From: Mucilaginibacter sp. | Lineage (GTDB): Bacteria > Bacteroidota > Bacteroidia > Sphingobacteriales > Sphingobacteriaceae | Direction of reading: 5' to 3' | Assembly (NCBI RefSeq): GCF_025359345.1 | Contig: NZ_JANYGQ010000026.1 | Span: 248,001-312,000 of the forward strand | Length of the DNA: 64,000 nt | In this document: piece after piece, positions 36,800 through 46,436 of the stretch | How the letters are laid out: every line of letters begins with the position of its first letter | How positions within the stretch are numbered: the first letter of the stretch is position 1 | Translations under genes and position numbers: made by a program | The notes under the pieces: generated by a model | Told to the model about the DNA's origin: nothing | Database searches by the model: none | Seen by the model: only the letters and a program-made list of their open reading frames with translations

Positions 36800-37924
36800 T
36801 TACCTGAAAAGATTTAAATATTCTTCAAAAACATAAATTTTACCCCTTTGCCCGCCGGTTGTTTCTATGAATATTCCGAGGCGTTCCATATCCCTTGCTA
36901 GTTTATAGGCAGATGCTGCCGACAAATCTGCTGCCTTGCCTATAACTGCCGTATTTATTATTGGCTTTTGAAACAAATGATGCACTACTTTTTGGGCGTT
37001 TGCCGCCCTGCTGCCCAGCGTATTTATTTTTAACTCGATTGTTTTTTGCAATTGCAGTATTTTATCAAATGTTTCAATTCCCTTGGTTGCAGTTTCGATT
37101 ATCCCCACTAAAAAAAACTTAAACCAATGGTTGATATCATTGCGTTCGCGAATGTTCATCAAATTATCAAAGTAATTACTCCGGTTTTTCTCGAAAAAAT
37201 CCGACAGATATAAGATAGGTTGATTTAAAATGCCTTTTGAAACCAAATACAAGGTGATAAACAAACGCCCAATCCTTCCATTACCATCTAAAAACGGGTG
37301 GATGGTTTCAAACTGGTAATGTATCAGCGCTATTTTAAGCAGCTCCGGAAAATAGGCGGTTTCGTTATGGGCAAATTTTTCCAAATCACTCATTAATTCT
37401 GCAATGCTGGTATGTACAGGCGGAATAAACTTGGCATCATTTATGGTTGCGCCACCAATCCAGTTTTGGCTCGTCCTGAAATTGCCGGGATGCTTTTGCT
37501 CGCCCCTTGAACCTTTTAACAATACCTTGTGTGTGTCTTTAATTAAACGCGATGAAAACGGTAAATGCTGCAAACGCTCAACTCCGTAATTCATGGCGCT
37601 GATATAATTTTGCACCTCAATCCAATCATCCACACGGTTTGAAGCAATATCCTCCTTTTCCATCATTGCATCGGCAATGTTAGTTTTGGTGCCTTCAATC
37701 TTGCTGGATTGTGTGGCCTCTTTTGCAACATGCATCTGGATAAACATATCCAGGTTTGGAACATATTTCGAATACATATCCAACCGCCCGATTTGCCTGT
37801 CAGCAATACCCAAAAGATGGATGAGTTCCATATCATCCAACTTCCATACCTTATCAATCAAATTTGGCTGAAAGCTTTTGTAATATCCCTGGTTTATGTA
37901 AACACCTGCATCAAAGGTTTTCAT
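36800..37924 (-). CDS. Fic-family AMP transferase-like protein
   Basis: 374 residues. The catalytic motif HPFLDGNGRIGR (209-220) is intact. An N-terminal SSKIEG (73-78) fits the [S/T]xxxE[G/N] inhibitory helix, making it a class II Fic protein. The C-terminal about 90 residues resemble a winged helix (VIGKAADLSAASAYKLARDM), so it may bind DNA, perhaps its own leader. Reaction: AMP transfer from ATP to a hydroxyl, with target unknown. Start at 37924; a dense array of CTAAAAT/ATTTTAG motifs precedes it. Confidence 0.92.
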   Translation of the reverse strand: MKTFDAGVYINQGYYKSFQPNLIDKVWKLDDMELIHLLGIADRQIGRLDMYSKYVPNLDMFIQMHVAKEATQSSKIEGTKTNIADAMMEKEDIASNRVDDWIEVQNYISAMNYGVERLQHLPFSSRLIKDTHKVLLKGSRGEQKHPGNFRTSQNWIGGATINDAKFIPPVHTSIAELMSDLEKFAHNETAYFPELLKIALIHYQFETIHPFLDGNGRIGRLFITLYLVSKGILNQPILYLSDFFEKNRSNYFDNLMNIRERNDINHWFKFFLVGIIETATKGIETFDKILQLQKTIELKINTLGSRAANAQKVVHHLFQKPIINTAVIGKAADLSAASAYKLARDMERLGIFIETTGGQRGKIYVFEEYLNLFR

Positions 37925-37927
37925 TTG

Positions 37928-38145
37928 TTATTTTAGTTTTTTGAATTAAACTAAAATAAAGGTATAAATTATTTTAGATTTTATAAAAAAACTAAAATAA
38001 GAAGCGGAGCTTTTTTAGTTTACTAAAATAAGGAATAATACTATTTTAGATTTTACTGGAAAACTAAAATAAGGCTAGCCATTGTGTTAGGAAATTAAAA
38101 TAAGAAATGGTGTTATTTTAGATTTTTCCAAAAAACTAAAATAAG
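37928..38145. promoter_or_regulatory. CTAAAAT / ATTTTAG iteron-like operator array upstream of fic
   Basis: About 218 bp with CTAAAAT at 37951, 37992, 38023, 38064 and 38136 and the reverse ATTTTAG at 37930, 37971, 38043 and 38115, plus a degenerate site near 38094. The motifs are spaced 20-41 bases apart, with forward and reverse copies alternating; spacers vary. The nearest pair (37928-37959) is a perfect palindrome around an 8-base centre. Confidence 0.8.
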
Positions 38146-38186
38146 AGATATTAACCCTTACAACTTTTACAACAACTCCAACCACC

Positions 38187-38948
38187 TTACACCCACTTAC
38201 TTAAAAACTTACTAAACGCTTCTTTATACTGGTCGCCAACGGTGATGTTTATTTTGCCTATTTGCAGGGCATTGCGGGTAATAGAATTTATCTTATCCAA
38301 CGAGACAATGAACGAGCGGTGTACCCGCATAAACCGTTTGGCCGGCAGTTTTTCTTCCAATGATTTCAAACTGGTTAATGACAGCACCGGCTTTTCGGCG
38401 CTTTGCAGCCATACTTTTACGTAGTCTTTTAGCCCTTCGATGTACAGTATGTCGCTGAGTGCTAAACGCACCAATTGGTACTCAACCTTTAAAAATAGAT
38501 ACTCGTCCTCAATACGTTCTTCAACTGCGGCAGCCGGCGCGGCTACGGCTGCTGGAACGGTATTTGATTTTTCTACAAGCTGGGCATAGGCCAACGCTTT
38601 ATGGGCGGCATTTAAAAACTCCTCATAATTAAATGGCTTCAGCAGGTAATCAAGCGCATCAACCCGGTAACCCTCCAGGGCAAACTGGTTATAGGCTGTG
38701 GTAAAAATAATGCGGGGCTTGTTTGTTTTGCTGTTATCGAGCACCCGCGCCAATTCAATGCCGTTCAAATCGGGCATTTGTATATCTAAAAACAGCACGT
38801 CTATTTTTTGCGAGTGTATGGCCCGCAGCGCTTCAACCGCGCTTGAGTAGCGGCCAACCAAATTTAAAAATGGGGTTTGCTCAATAAACGAGCATACCAA
38901 GCCGAGCGCTAAGGGCTCGTCGTCAACAGCTATACAATTAATTGTCAT
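38187..38948 (-). CDS. LytTR-family response regulator
   Basis: 253 residues: receiver domain with phospho-acceptor D55 (LFLDIQMPD), then a LytTR DNA-binding domain (about 150-250, with PAKRFMRVHRSFIVSLDKIN). An Ala/Pro-rich linker joins them. The start ATG overlaps the stop of the sensor gene by four bases, so they are co-translated. Likely controls nearby envelope genes. Confidence 0.95.
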   Translation of the reverse strand: MTINCIAVDDEPLALGLVCSFIEQTPFLNLVGRYSSAVEALRAIHSQKIDVLFLDIQMPDLNGIELARVLDNSKTNKPRIIFTTAYNQFALEGYRVDALDYLLKPFNYEEFLNAAHKALAYAQLVEKSNTVPAAVAAPAAAVEERIEDEYLFLKVEYQLVRLALSDILYIEGLKDYVKVWLQSAEKPVLSLTSLKSLEEKLPAKRFMRVHRSFIVSLDKINSITRNALQIGKINITVGDQYKEAFSKFLSKWV

Positions 38949-40015
38949 GCCAGGTTAAGTGTTAGGTTAACTAAATATGCATTTTCGGTAGTGCTTTCGT
39001 TTATCAGCAAAGTATGTTTGCCGGGATACAATAAATCAAGCCGGCGCCGCGTGTTATTAAGCCCAATACCGCTGCCTTCCTCTAAGTTATTGTTTTGTTC
39101 CTTAATTATAGTGTTAACTACATTTAATTCAATAGTAGTGTCCTTTTGATTGACAATTATACTAATGTAGCTTGGTTGGGTAGCACTTACACCATGTTTA
39201 AAGGCGTTTTCAATAAATGGCAAAAATATCATCGGCGCAATACCCATATCTTTCAATGCAGCCGGTGTGCTGAAATCTATTTTAACCACATCGGTTAGGC
39301 GCAATTTCATCAGATCGATATAATCTTTTATAAAAGCGATCTCCTGGCTCAGTAATGTTGTGCTGTTTTGCGTATCATACAATACATACCGCATCATGCG
39401 CGATAGCTGGTGAATAGCTTTGCGTGATACTTCTGCATTAATATGCGTTAAGGCATAAATGTTATTAAGCGTATTGAAAAAGAAATGCGGGTTTATCTGT
39501 GCTTTAAGGAATGATAGTTCGGAGCTTACCCGTTCCTGCTCCATATCCTGGTGAAGTTGTTTATCTTTCTGCCATTTTTGTATGGCGGTTATACTGGTGC
39601 TGATACCTAATACCAGGGCCACATTGGCCAGCATCAAAAAGTCCCAATTGTGATCGCGGCCATGACCTTTTCTCGGTGGGCCGCTTTTATGAAAAGCTAT
39701 ATCCATCAGTCTGTGGATATGAAGCCATTCATCCACATAAATATTGAGCAACACAACTATAGCAACAACGCCGGTAATAATAAGAAAGTAAATGCTGGTT
39801 TTATTTTTTAATAGAATTTTTGGTACCAGTACAAACGAATTGATATAAAAGGCCACCACCAATAACCCTAAAATTATGCTTTGTTTTATCCAAAGCTGGT
39901 AGGGTACCGTAATATTCCAGTTAAGCGGCTGAAAAAAATATATCAAACCAAATACTCCCCATATTAATATGTGGATGATAAAGGTTATTATTTTACTTTT
40001 TGATTTTGGTATCAT
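38945..40015 (-). CDS. LytS-type sensor histidine kinase
   Basis: About 356 residues with four membrane helices and the His_kinase motif (ISSELSFLKAQINPHFFFNTLNN) followed by an HATPase region (EGSGIGLNNTRRRL). The ATG at 40015 was chosen, with the hydrophobic part starting right after. Pairs with the LytTR regulator (4-bp overlap). The outer-membrane receptor gene is divergent, 285 bp away. Confidence 0.92.
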   Translation of the reverse strand: MIPKSKSKIITFIIHILIWGVFGLIYFFQPLNWNITVPYQLWIKQSIILGLLVVAFYINSFVLVPKILLKNKTSIYFLIITGVVAIVVLLNIYVDEWLHIHRLMDIAFHKSGPPRKGHGRDHNWDFLMLANVALVLGISTSITAIQKWQKDKQLHQDMEQERVSSELSFLKAQINPHFFFNTLNNIYALTHINAEVSRKAIHQLSRMMRYVLYDTQNSTTLLSQEIAFIKDYIDLMKLRLTDVVKIDFSTPAALKDMGIAPMIFLPFIENAFKHGVSATQPSYISIIVNQKDTTIELNVVNTIIKEQNNNLEEGSGIGLNNTRRRLDLLYPGKHTLLINESTTENAYLVNLTLNLA

Positions 40016-40300
40016 TATCCCTAAATTATTAAAAATCAAACGCTTATCACGATCAATTATAACAACAATATTACAAAGCAAAAGCACACAAACCCAATGA
40101 AAATCTATAAGCGCTCAAAACTTATCGACAACGGGGCAAAAACTACCGATAGAAGCCGGATTTTATAAACGGCTATAAAAATTCGGCTTTTATGGGTTAA
40201 AAATGGGATTTAGTCTACTCTTATTATGCCTCTGTCTATCCTGTTTTTTGGTGCCGTAGGTTTGTTATTTATTTGCGGCATCTAAAAAAGAAAACAAGAT
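40016..40300. promoter_or_regulatory. Divergent regulatory gap with a palindrome and TAnnTTTG
   Basis: An imperfect palindrome at 40154-40188 (AGCCGGATTTTATA versus TATAAAAATTCGGCT) sits mid-gap. TAGGTTTG at 40257-40264 fits TAnnTTTG for the plus-strand gene, though no good -33 box is seen. It is a candidate binding site for the LytTR regulator, inferred only from position. Confidence 0.45.
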
Positions 40301-43165
40301 ATGAAATCAATATACTTTTTTATTGCCGCACTGCTTTTAATAAGCGTTAACAGCTTTGCACAAACGGGCCGCGACGTACACGGAACGATAATAGACAGCA
40401 CCAAGGCTACCCTGCCGGGCTCGAGCATTAAATTACTAACCGGGAAAGACAGCGTAAGTACAATCACCGACTCGAAAGGTGCTTTTGTTTTTAACGGCGT
40501 AAAGGCCACCCAGATTAGCCTGGTAATACAATCAATAGGGTACGAACCAAAACGTATACGGCTGACATTTGACAACACCAATAACCCGGTGTTTTTAAAG
40601 CCGATTATATTAAAGCCATCGACAACGATGTTAAATGGGGTTACGATAACCGAAGCAATCCCGGTAAAAATAAAAGAAGACACTGTTGAATTTAACGCGG
40701 CTGCATTCAAAGTACGTGACGGTGCACCTGTTGAGGACCTGATAAAAAAGATCCCGGGCGCCGATGTAGATAAGGATGGCAACATGACCTTCCGCGGAAA
40801 AAGCGTTACCAAAGTGCGCGTAAACGGCAAAGACTTTTTTGGCGGTGACTTAAAAACTGCCACCCAAAACCTACCGGCAGACGCTGTACAGAACGTACAA
40901 ATGGTAAACGACTATGGCGACCAGGCCAACATGACCGGCATTAAAACCGGCGACCCGGAAACCATTCTGAATATCAACATAAAACCAAGCCGTAACCATG
41001 GCTACTTCGGCCAGGCAAGTGCCGGCGGCGGCCACGATCTGATACCCACCAAAGACGGTATTGGCGGTGGCGCCCGTTATATAGCACAGGCAAATTTGTT
41101 CAACTTTAACGATGCCCAGCAAATTGCTGTATTGGGTAACCTTAATAACACCAATACCAACCTGTTTAACGGCGGCGGTCCCGGCGGCAGGCAAGGCGGA
41201 GGCGGAGGCCCCCCGGGAGGTAATAGTAACCAAACGGGTATATCAATAAACCGTTCTATCGGTTTTAACTATCGCGATAGCTGGGGTAAAAAGATTACCG
41301 TGTACGGTAGCTACAGTTTCTCCGATAAGTCGACAAATACTATCAGCAGTACTATTCAGAATAACATATCGCTGGTTAACCCCAGCACCAACTCGCAAAA
41401 CAGTGTTAAGGACGATGAAACCAAATTTCACCGTTTAAACTTTAACCTGGAGTGGAAACCTGATACCATTAACTATTTAAAGGTAAGCCCATCATACACT
41501 TATACGGGTCTTAATACTGACCAAACAGGCTCAAACCTTTTAACTAACGAGTCGGCCACGGTATCAAACTATAGCTTTAAATCGCTAAGCAACTCGTCGG
41601 CGCCTAATTATGGCATTAATGCATTGTATAACCACCGGTTTAACGGCCATGGCCGTAACTTCAGCATAAACATCGGTACGGGGCGCTCAACCAGCAGGGC
41701 TTATCAAAACCCGGTTTATACTAATATTGGTACAGCGATAAATGCACCGCTCGACCAGTTTATCAATACCAACAGCCATACCGATACTATCGGTACATCG
41801 CTTTCGTACATCGAGCCACTGGCGAGAAGGTCGTACCTGGAAGTTAATTACAACTTTCGCCGCAGCTATACCACTGCCGATAAACAAACCGATACACTGG
41901 TTACCAACAGCACACAAATAAACAATTACCCACTGTTAAGCAATAACTACAACTTTACGTTTATAACCAACCGTTTTGGTTTAAACTACCGTTTTGTAGA
42001 GAAGAAGTACAATTACGTTTTAGGTGTTACCGCGCAGCCGTCTGTTTTAAAAGGCTACTCGGTAACTACCGGGATGCCTACCAATTCAACGGCATTTAAT
42101 GTGTCGCCAAACGCGCATTTTATTTATAACTTCTCGCGGTCGCAATCATTCAGCGCCAACTATAGCGGCTCAAGCAACCAGCCAAGTTTTTCGCAATTGC
42201 AGCCGGTTACTGATTTTTCCAGTGCATCATACCCTATTACAGGTAATCCGGAATTGAAGCCCGAGTATAACAACCGGGTAGATTTCAGGTACAATAACTT
42301 TAGTTTCGAAACAGGAAATATCTTCTTCAGTAATTTATCGTACACCGCAACCTCCAACAAAATTGTATCAAATACGGTGACGTACCCGGTAAATTACCCG
42401 CTTAACAGCAAACTGGCCGGTACTATTGAAACGCAATACCTGAATACCTCCGGTTATTCAGCTTTGCAAGGTTTCTTCGTATTCAACAAGCCTTGGGAAA
42501 AACGCAAGTATAACTTGTTTTAGCAGGGCAATGTTTCGTACATCAACAACGCATCATACATCACAAATATCGATGCAACTACGTTTGACCCAACTACTGA
42601 AAAAAATAATGCAAAAACCTGGGTAATAGCGCCGGCAGTACGTTTTAGGGTTGATATTACCGATATTATTGATGCTGAGGCCAATACCACTTATACCATT
42701 AACTCATCAAAAAATTCGATAAACCAGCCGGGTATTAACGACAATTTCCGCACCTGGCAATTGGGCCTTAACGGCAAAAATTACTTTTGGAAAAACTGGA
42801 CGCTTAGCTATGACTATACCAAGATGCTATATTATGGTTATAAAGGCTCTACCAATCCCAACATATTTAACACCTATGTTGAGCGCAGGTTCCTGAAAGG
42901 TAATATGGCAACCATACGTGCCGGGGTTTACGATGTGTTTAATGAGAACACAGGCTACACCAGCACACAAAACGGAAACTTTGTGACTCAAACCAACGCT
43001 AATAAGCTTGGCAGGTACTACCTGTTAACATTCACTTATCGCTTCACCAAAATGGCGGGCAAAGCACCTAATATGGGGCCAGGTGGCCCGGGTGGTCCGC
43101 GAATGGGCGGCGGCCCTCCGGGTGGTGGCGGCTTTGGCGGCCCTCCGGGCGGCGGCGGACAATAA
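40301..43165 (+). pseudogene. Outer-membrane beta-barrel / TonB-receptor-like gene with in-frame TAG
   Basis: 954 codons if read through. Signal peptide, carboxypeptidase-regulatory-like domain (about 25-110), plug-like region (about 115-215), a Gly/Pro-rich insert (near 290-305) and a long barrel region. Codon 741 is TAG (42521-42523), inside an otherwise uninterrupted frame: 213 codons follow in the same frame to the stop at 43165, with composition like the rest. The last part is Gly/Pro-rich. A single change from TTG, CAG or similar would explain it. As read, the product lacks its C-terminal barrel strands. Confidence 0.88.
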
Positions 43166-43402
43166 ATTTTGCTGATAGAGCTAAGTTGAAAATGTATTCA
43201 ATATAGCTCTATCGCTTGTTTACAAGGATTTTACATAAATTTTTTGTAACGATACCGTATAACTGTGCGTCATACAGGTATTCAGTAATAACGACCTTAA
43301 TGATTTTAAATAATCATGAGAAAAGGTGCGGGAGGTGAGATACCCGGCCTGGATTTAGTTGATTGTTCCGGGTAATAGCGGGACTGATTTTAACATTACA
43401 TG
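43166..43402 (+). ncRNA. Candidate non-coding RNA segment before the 43.4-kb terminator
   Basis: Gene-free. Carries GATTTTAAA (43302-43310), a hairpin CGGG-AGGTGAGATA-CCCG (about 43329-43347), and GATTTAGTTGAT (43352-43363), then the terminator hairpin, in the same order as on the minus strand near 10.4 kb. Both hairpin loops contain GGTGAGATA. The 5' end is undefined. Confidence 0.4.
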
Positions 43403-43440
43403 GCGTTCCGGGGTGAGATACGGAACGCCTTTCTTTATTT
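43403..43440 (+). terminator. Terminator with the shared 26-base hairpin
   Basis: GCGTTCCG (43403-43410) and CGGAACGC (43421-43428) around GGGTGAGATA, with one further G-C pair outside, followed by TTTCTTTATTTTTT. Identical in sequence to the minus-strand hairpin at 10387-10412. Confidence 0.82.
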
Positions 43441-43569
43441 TTTGATTTCACCGATTCGGGATGATTGCACCGATTTGACACGATTCAGGGATTACCAGGA
43501 TTTTCAGGATTGTTTTATTTTCAAATCTTCAAATCAACGCATCTTCAAATCGTATTCCCCATCCGCACA
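43441..43569. repeat. GATT nonamer array
   Basis: GATT recurs every nine bases: GATTTCACC, GATTCGGGA, GATTGCACC, GATTTGACA, GATTCAGGG, GATTACCAG, GATTTTCAG, GATT (43444-43511). It is followed by CAAATCTT-type repeats to 43553. Confidence 0.75.
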
Positions 43570-43845
43570 TCAATCTATTCTCTCTTCTAAAACCACCGTT
43601 ACGCTGTCGCCTTCTTTTTTATTGATGAGTTTTTGCATTTCTGCTTTTACCGGCAGTTTGTGCGTACCATCGCCTAAGGCCATAAAGGAACTGCGGAAAG
43701 GATGACCGTCGACTGTGCCGCGCACTTTAACTAAGCCGCGGGTTTTAAAAAACGAAACTGATTCAGGCCATATTACATAGGTCCAGCCGCCTTTGTTGGG
43801 GCTTTTTAACAGCATTGCTGTAAATTGTTCGTTTAGCGTACTCAT
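43570..43845 (-). CDS. DUF1905 domain protein
   Basis: 91 residues, the small barrel-like DUF1905 pattern (GGWTYVIWPESVSFF, then RGLVKVRGTVDGHPFRSSF, and GTHKLPVKAEM). No known activity. The ATG at 43845 was preferred to a longer frame whose extra residues look non-coding. Confidence 0.88.
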   Translation of the reverse strand: MSTLNEQFTAMLLKSPNKGGWTYVIWPESVSFFKTRGLVKVRGTVDGHPFRSSFMALGDGTHKLPVKAEMQKLINKKEGDSVTVVLEERID

Positions 43846-44065
43846 GTTACTATAATTTAAAGTTAACAGATTGAACAATACAAACATACTTTCATTATGA
43901 CACGAGAGTGAGTGGCATTAATGACAACGTGAGGTGGTTTAAATGACAATAATATGATGGGTAAATGTCCATTGAAATTCTTTGGTGTAATTGGTAATTT
44001 AATAGCTTTGCCGCCGCCAGTTATACTTTGATGCATCAAAAGCATCTTATTAAAATGCGGTTATA

Positions 44066-44746
44066 ATGAAACACCTGCTTGATAATCCTGCCTGGAATGC
44101 GCTGCACTCCGGAAATTCCCAATTCGCTGTCGGTACCGGTAATGTGAAATATTTTCAGCCGGATGTTTCGCCATTTGCCGCGCTGAATGAAAATACAGTT
44201 GAAAACCTGCAGGCGCTTTATGACATGGCCCCGCCGCGGGCTTTTTTTGGTGTGATTTCACCGGTTGAAATAACTATCCCCGAAAGCTGGCGACTAATTG
44301 AACGTATGGATTGCCTGCAAATGGTGTGCGAAACGCCCGCCCGGCAGGTAGATAAGAAACAGGAATTTGTCCCTTTAACCGAAGAACACGTGCCCGCAAT
44401 GCTCGCGCTTACTAAATTGACCAATCCCGGCCCGTTTGCACAAAGAACCATAGAGTACGGGCATTACCGCGGAATTTTTGAGGGCGGGGAACTGGTGGCT
44501 ATGGCGGGCCAGCGTTTAAACCCAAAACCCTATGCCGAGGTAAGCGCCGTATGCACCCATCCCAACCATGTTGGCAAAGGTTATGCTGCCCGGTTAATTA
44601 TGTACCAGGTGGAGCGCATAAAGGCAGCCGGCGAAATTCCTTTTCTGCATGTGTTATCGAAAAATGAAAGGGCGATAAATCTTTACCACTCGCTTGGGTT
44701 TGAAACCAGGACGGGGATATTTTTTTACGTGATTAAGAAAGGGTAA
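44066..44746 (+). CDS. GNAT-family acetyltransferase (FR47-like)
   Basis: 226 residues. The C-terminal acetyl-CoA binding motif is AEVSAVCTHPNHVGKGYAAR, followed by PFLHVLSKNERAINLYHSLGF. The N-terminal half (about 1-100) is a divergent region often found in FR47-like members. Substrate unknown. Confidence 0.9.
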   Translation: MKHLLDNPAWNALHSGNSQFAVGTGNVKYFQPDVSPFAALNENTVENLQALYDMAPPRAFFGVISPVEITIPESWRLIERMDCLQMVCETPARQVDKKQEFVPLTEEHVPAMLALTKLTNPGPFAQRTIEYGHYRGIFEGGELVAMAGQRLNPKPYAEVSAVCTHPNHVGKGYAARLIMYQVERIKAAGEIPFLHVLSKNERAINLYHSLGFETRTGIFFYVIKKG

Positions 44747-44758
44747 TCGCAGATTGTA

Positions 44759-44780
44759 GAGACGCAATATTTTGCGTCTC
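44759..44780. repeat. GAGACGCAA palindrome, third copy
   Basis: GAGACGCAA-TATT-TTGCGTCTC (22 bp), as at 35194-35214. Followed by a purine-rich stretch with ATCCGAAATCGAAAA repeats. Confidence 0.75.
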
Positions 44781-44861
44781 CCGTAGCTATAAAAAAGAAA
44801 AAATCCGAAATCGAAAACGGCGCAGCCCTCAACGGAGTTAATTCGACATCCGAAATCAAAA

Positions 44862-46262
44862 TCACCCATTTATCGGAAAACACACCACGAACTCCGTATG
44901 CCCCGGTACCGAGCTGACTTTTATCGACCCGTTATGCTGGTTTACAATCCGTTGTACTACTTCTAACCCCATACCTGTGCCTTTTCCCATCTCTTTGGTG
45001 GTAAAGAACGGGTCGAACACCCTTGAACGTATTTCTTCGGGGATGCCGGGGCCATCATCGATGATGCTGACGCGAACAAACTCTTTATCTTTTTCGGTTT
45101 TGATGGTTAATGTGCCTTTGCCGTTTTGGTCCATGGCGTCAAAAGCATTGTCAATCAGGTTGGTCCAAACCTGGTTTAGTTCGCCAATCAGGGCTTTTAC
45201 AGGTGGCAGGGTAAAATCGAAATCTTCAACAAGCGTGATATTACCTTTCTTTTTACGGTAGCCCAGCATGGTTAGTGTATTGCGGATACCGATGTGTATA
45301 TCGGCGTATTGTTTATCGGCCCCGCGGTCCATATGGGTAAAGGTTTTAACTGATTTTACCAGCTCGGCAATACGGCGTGCCGACTCCTGGATATCTTCCA
45401 CCATTTTTTCGGTAACCAGCAGGGTATTTATCCACCCAAAAACCGGCGATAAAAAAGCATCCGGGATGTTTTTTTTAAAGTTTTCGAGATCGGCCACCTT
45501 AAAGTTAAAATCGACAAACGTTTCGGCCATATCATAAGCATCTTCTATGTCGAGCCTATCCAGCCAATCTGCAATTTCTTCTTCGCGCTTGGTTTTTTCT
45601 TTCAATGAAAGCCTGGGCCGGTCTGTTTCGGCAAGTACGCGAAATAATTCATCATTAACGATGTCAACCTGCATGCTATCCATTTTAATAGCCGTAAGCT
45701 TTTTAAACGTCTCCGGCTCAAGGCGCAGGTGCTCGCGTAATGACACAGAGTCGCGTACAATGGCTGATGCCGGGTTGTTAAGCTCGTGTGTTAAACCGGC
45801 TGATAGCTTGCCCAAGGCCATCATTTTTTCGTTCTGTTGCATAAAGGCGGTGAACTCGCGCACCCGGTTGCTCATCACATGCACCAACGCCTGCGTAAGC
45901 TCAAAGTGGTCCTTTATCATTTCCCGGATCCGTTCGGTTGGGAAGGTAAGAATGCGCGCTTCGTTCCGCACTTTCATGTAAACGCTTGAAGTTTTGCCAC
46001 GCGAGTAGGGCAGGTAACCGGTAATTACCCCGGCGCCAAAAATTCCCAGTTCGCGTTTGCTGTTACTTTGCGATACAAATGCTGCGAACTCGCCGCTAAT
46101 TATAAAATGGGGGCCAACCATCGGATCCCCGGGTTTTACAAATAGAGTCCCTTCAGGCAAAACCCGTTCTTCACAAGTATCTATCAGCCATTGCAGTTGC
46201 TCATCGGGAACGCTTGCCAATGCTTCGAATGTTCTGAGGGTATTTATGGTAATGGGTTCCAT
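44862..46262 (-). CDS. Soluble sensor histidine kinase with cyclic-nucleotide-binding-like domain
   Basis: 466 residues. The N-terminal domain (about 15-135) has a cNMP-binding pattern (LPEGTLFVKPGDPMVG, FIISGEFAAF). The H box is GLTHELNNPASAI (His159); the ATPase has NLIDNAFDAM, DDGPGIP and GKGTGMGLEVV. No membrane helices. No response regulator is adjacent. The effector pocket residues for cNMP were not verified. Confidence 0.9.
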   Translation of the reverse strand: MEPITINTLRTFEALASVPDEQLQWLIDTCEERVLPEGTLFVKPGDPMVGPHFIISGEFAAFVSQSNSKRELGIFGAGVITGYLPYSRGKTSSVYMKVRNEARILTFPTERIREMIKDHFELTQALVHVMSNRVREFTAFMQQNEKMMALGKLSAGLTHELNNPASAIVRDSVSLREHLRLEPETFKKLTAIKMDSMQVDIVNDELFRVLAETDRPRLSLKEKTKREEEIADWLDRLDIEDAYDMAETFVDFNFKVADLENFKKNIPDAFLSPVFGWINTLLVTEKMVEDIQESARRIAELVKSVKTFTHMDRGADKQYADIHIGIRNTLTMLGYRKKKGNITLVEDFDFTLPPVKALIGELNQVWTNLIDNAFDAMDQNGKGTLTIKTEKDKEFVRVSIIDDGPGIPEEIRSRVFDPFFTTKEMGKGTGMGLEVVQRIVNQHNGSIKVSSVPGHTEFVVCFPING

Positions 46263-46436
46263 GATAGTTAATCAGAGATTAGAGACTGGAGATTAGTTGT
46301 AAAGCCCGAATGTAAATCATTCCTGATAAAAAAACTAATTAGGGTGCGTGTTGGAGGTTTATCCACACAAATAATTATGCTATTTTTACAAAGCGGACAG
46401 AAACTAATCTCTGGTCTCCAACCTCTGATCACTAAT
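46263..46436. repeat. Inverted GAGATTA / TAATCTC arms between divergent genes
   Basis: Left arm 46268-46296 (AGAGATTAGAGACTGGAGATTAG), split as AGAGATTAG/AGACTGG/AGATTAG; right arm 46409-46436 (ACTAATCTC, TGGTCTC, CAACCTC, TGATC). The right arm ends directly at ATG 46437. The middle 110 bp may hold promoters for both genes. Confidence 0.7.

Noticed and set aside
37928..38145. CRISPR array upstream of fic
   Set aside because: Motifs alternate in orientation, spacers are irregular and short, repeats are 7 bases and no cas gene is near.
42761..43165. Independent gene starting within the receptor's 3' part
   Set aside because: It is in the same frame as the upstream barrel gene and continues it; the frame is open from the TAG at 42521 onward.
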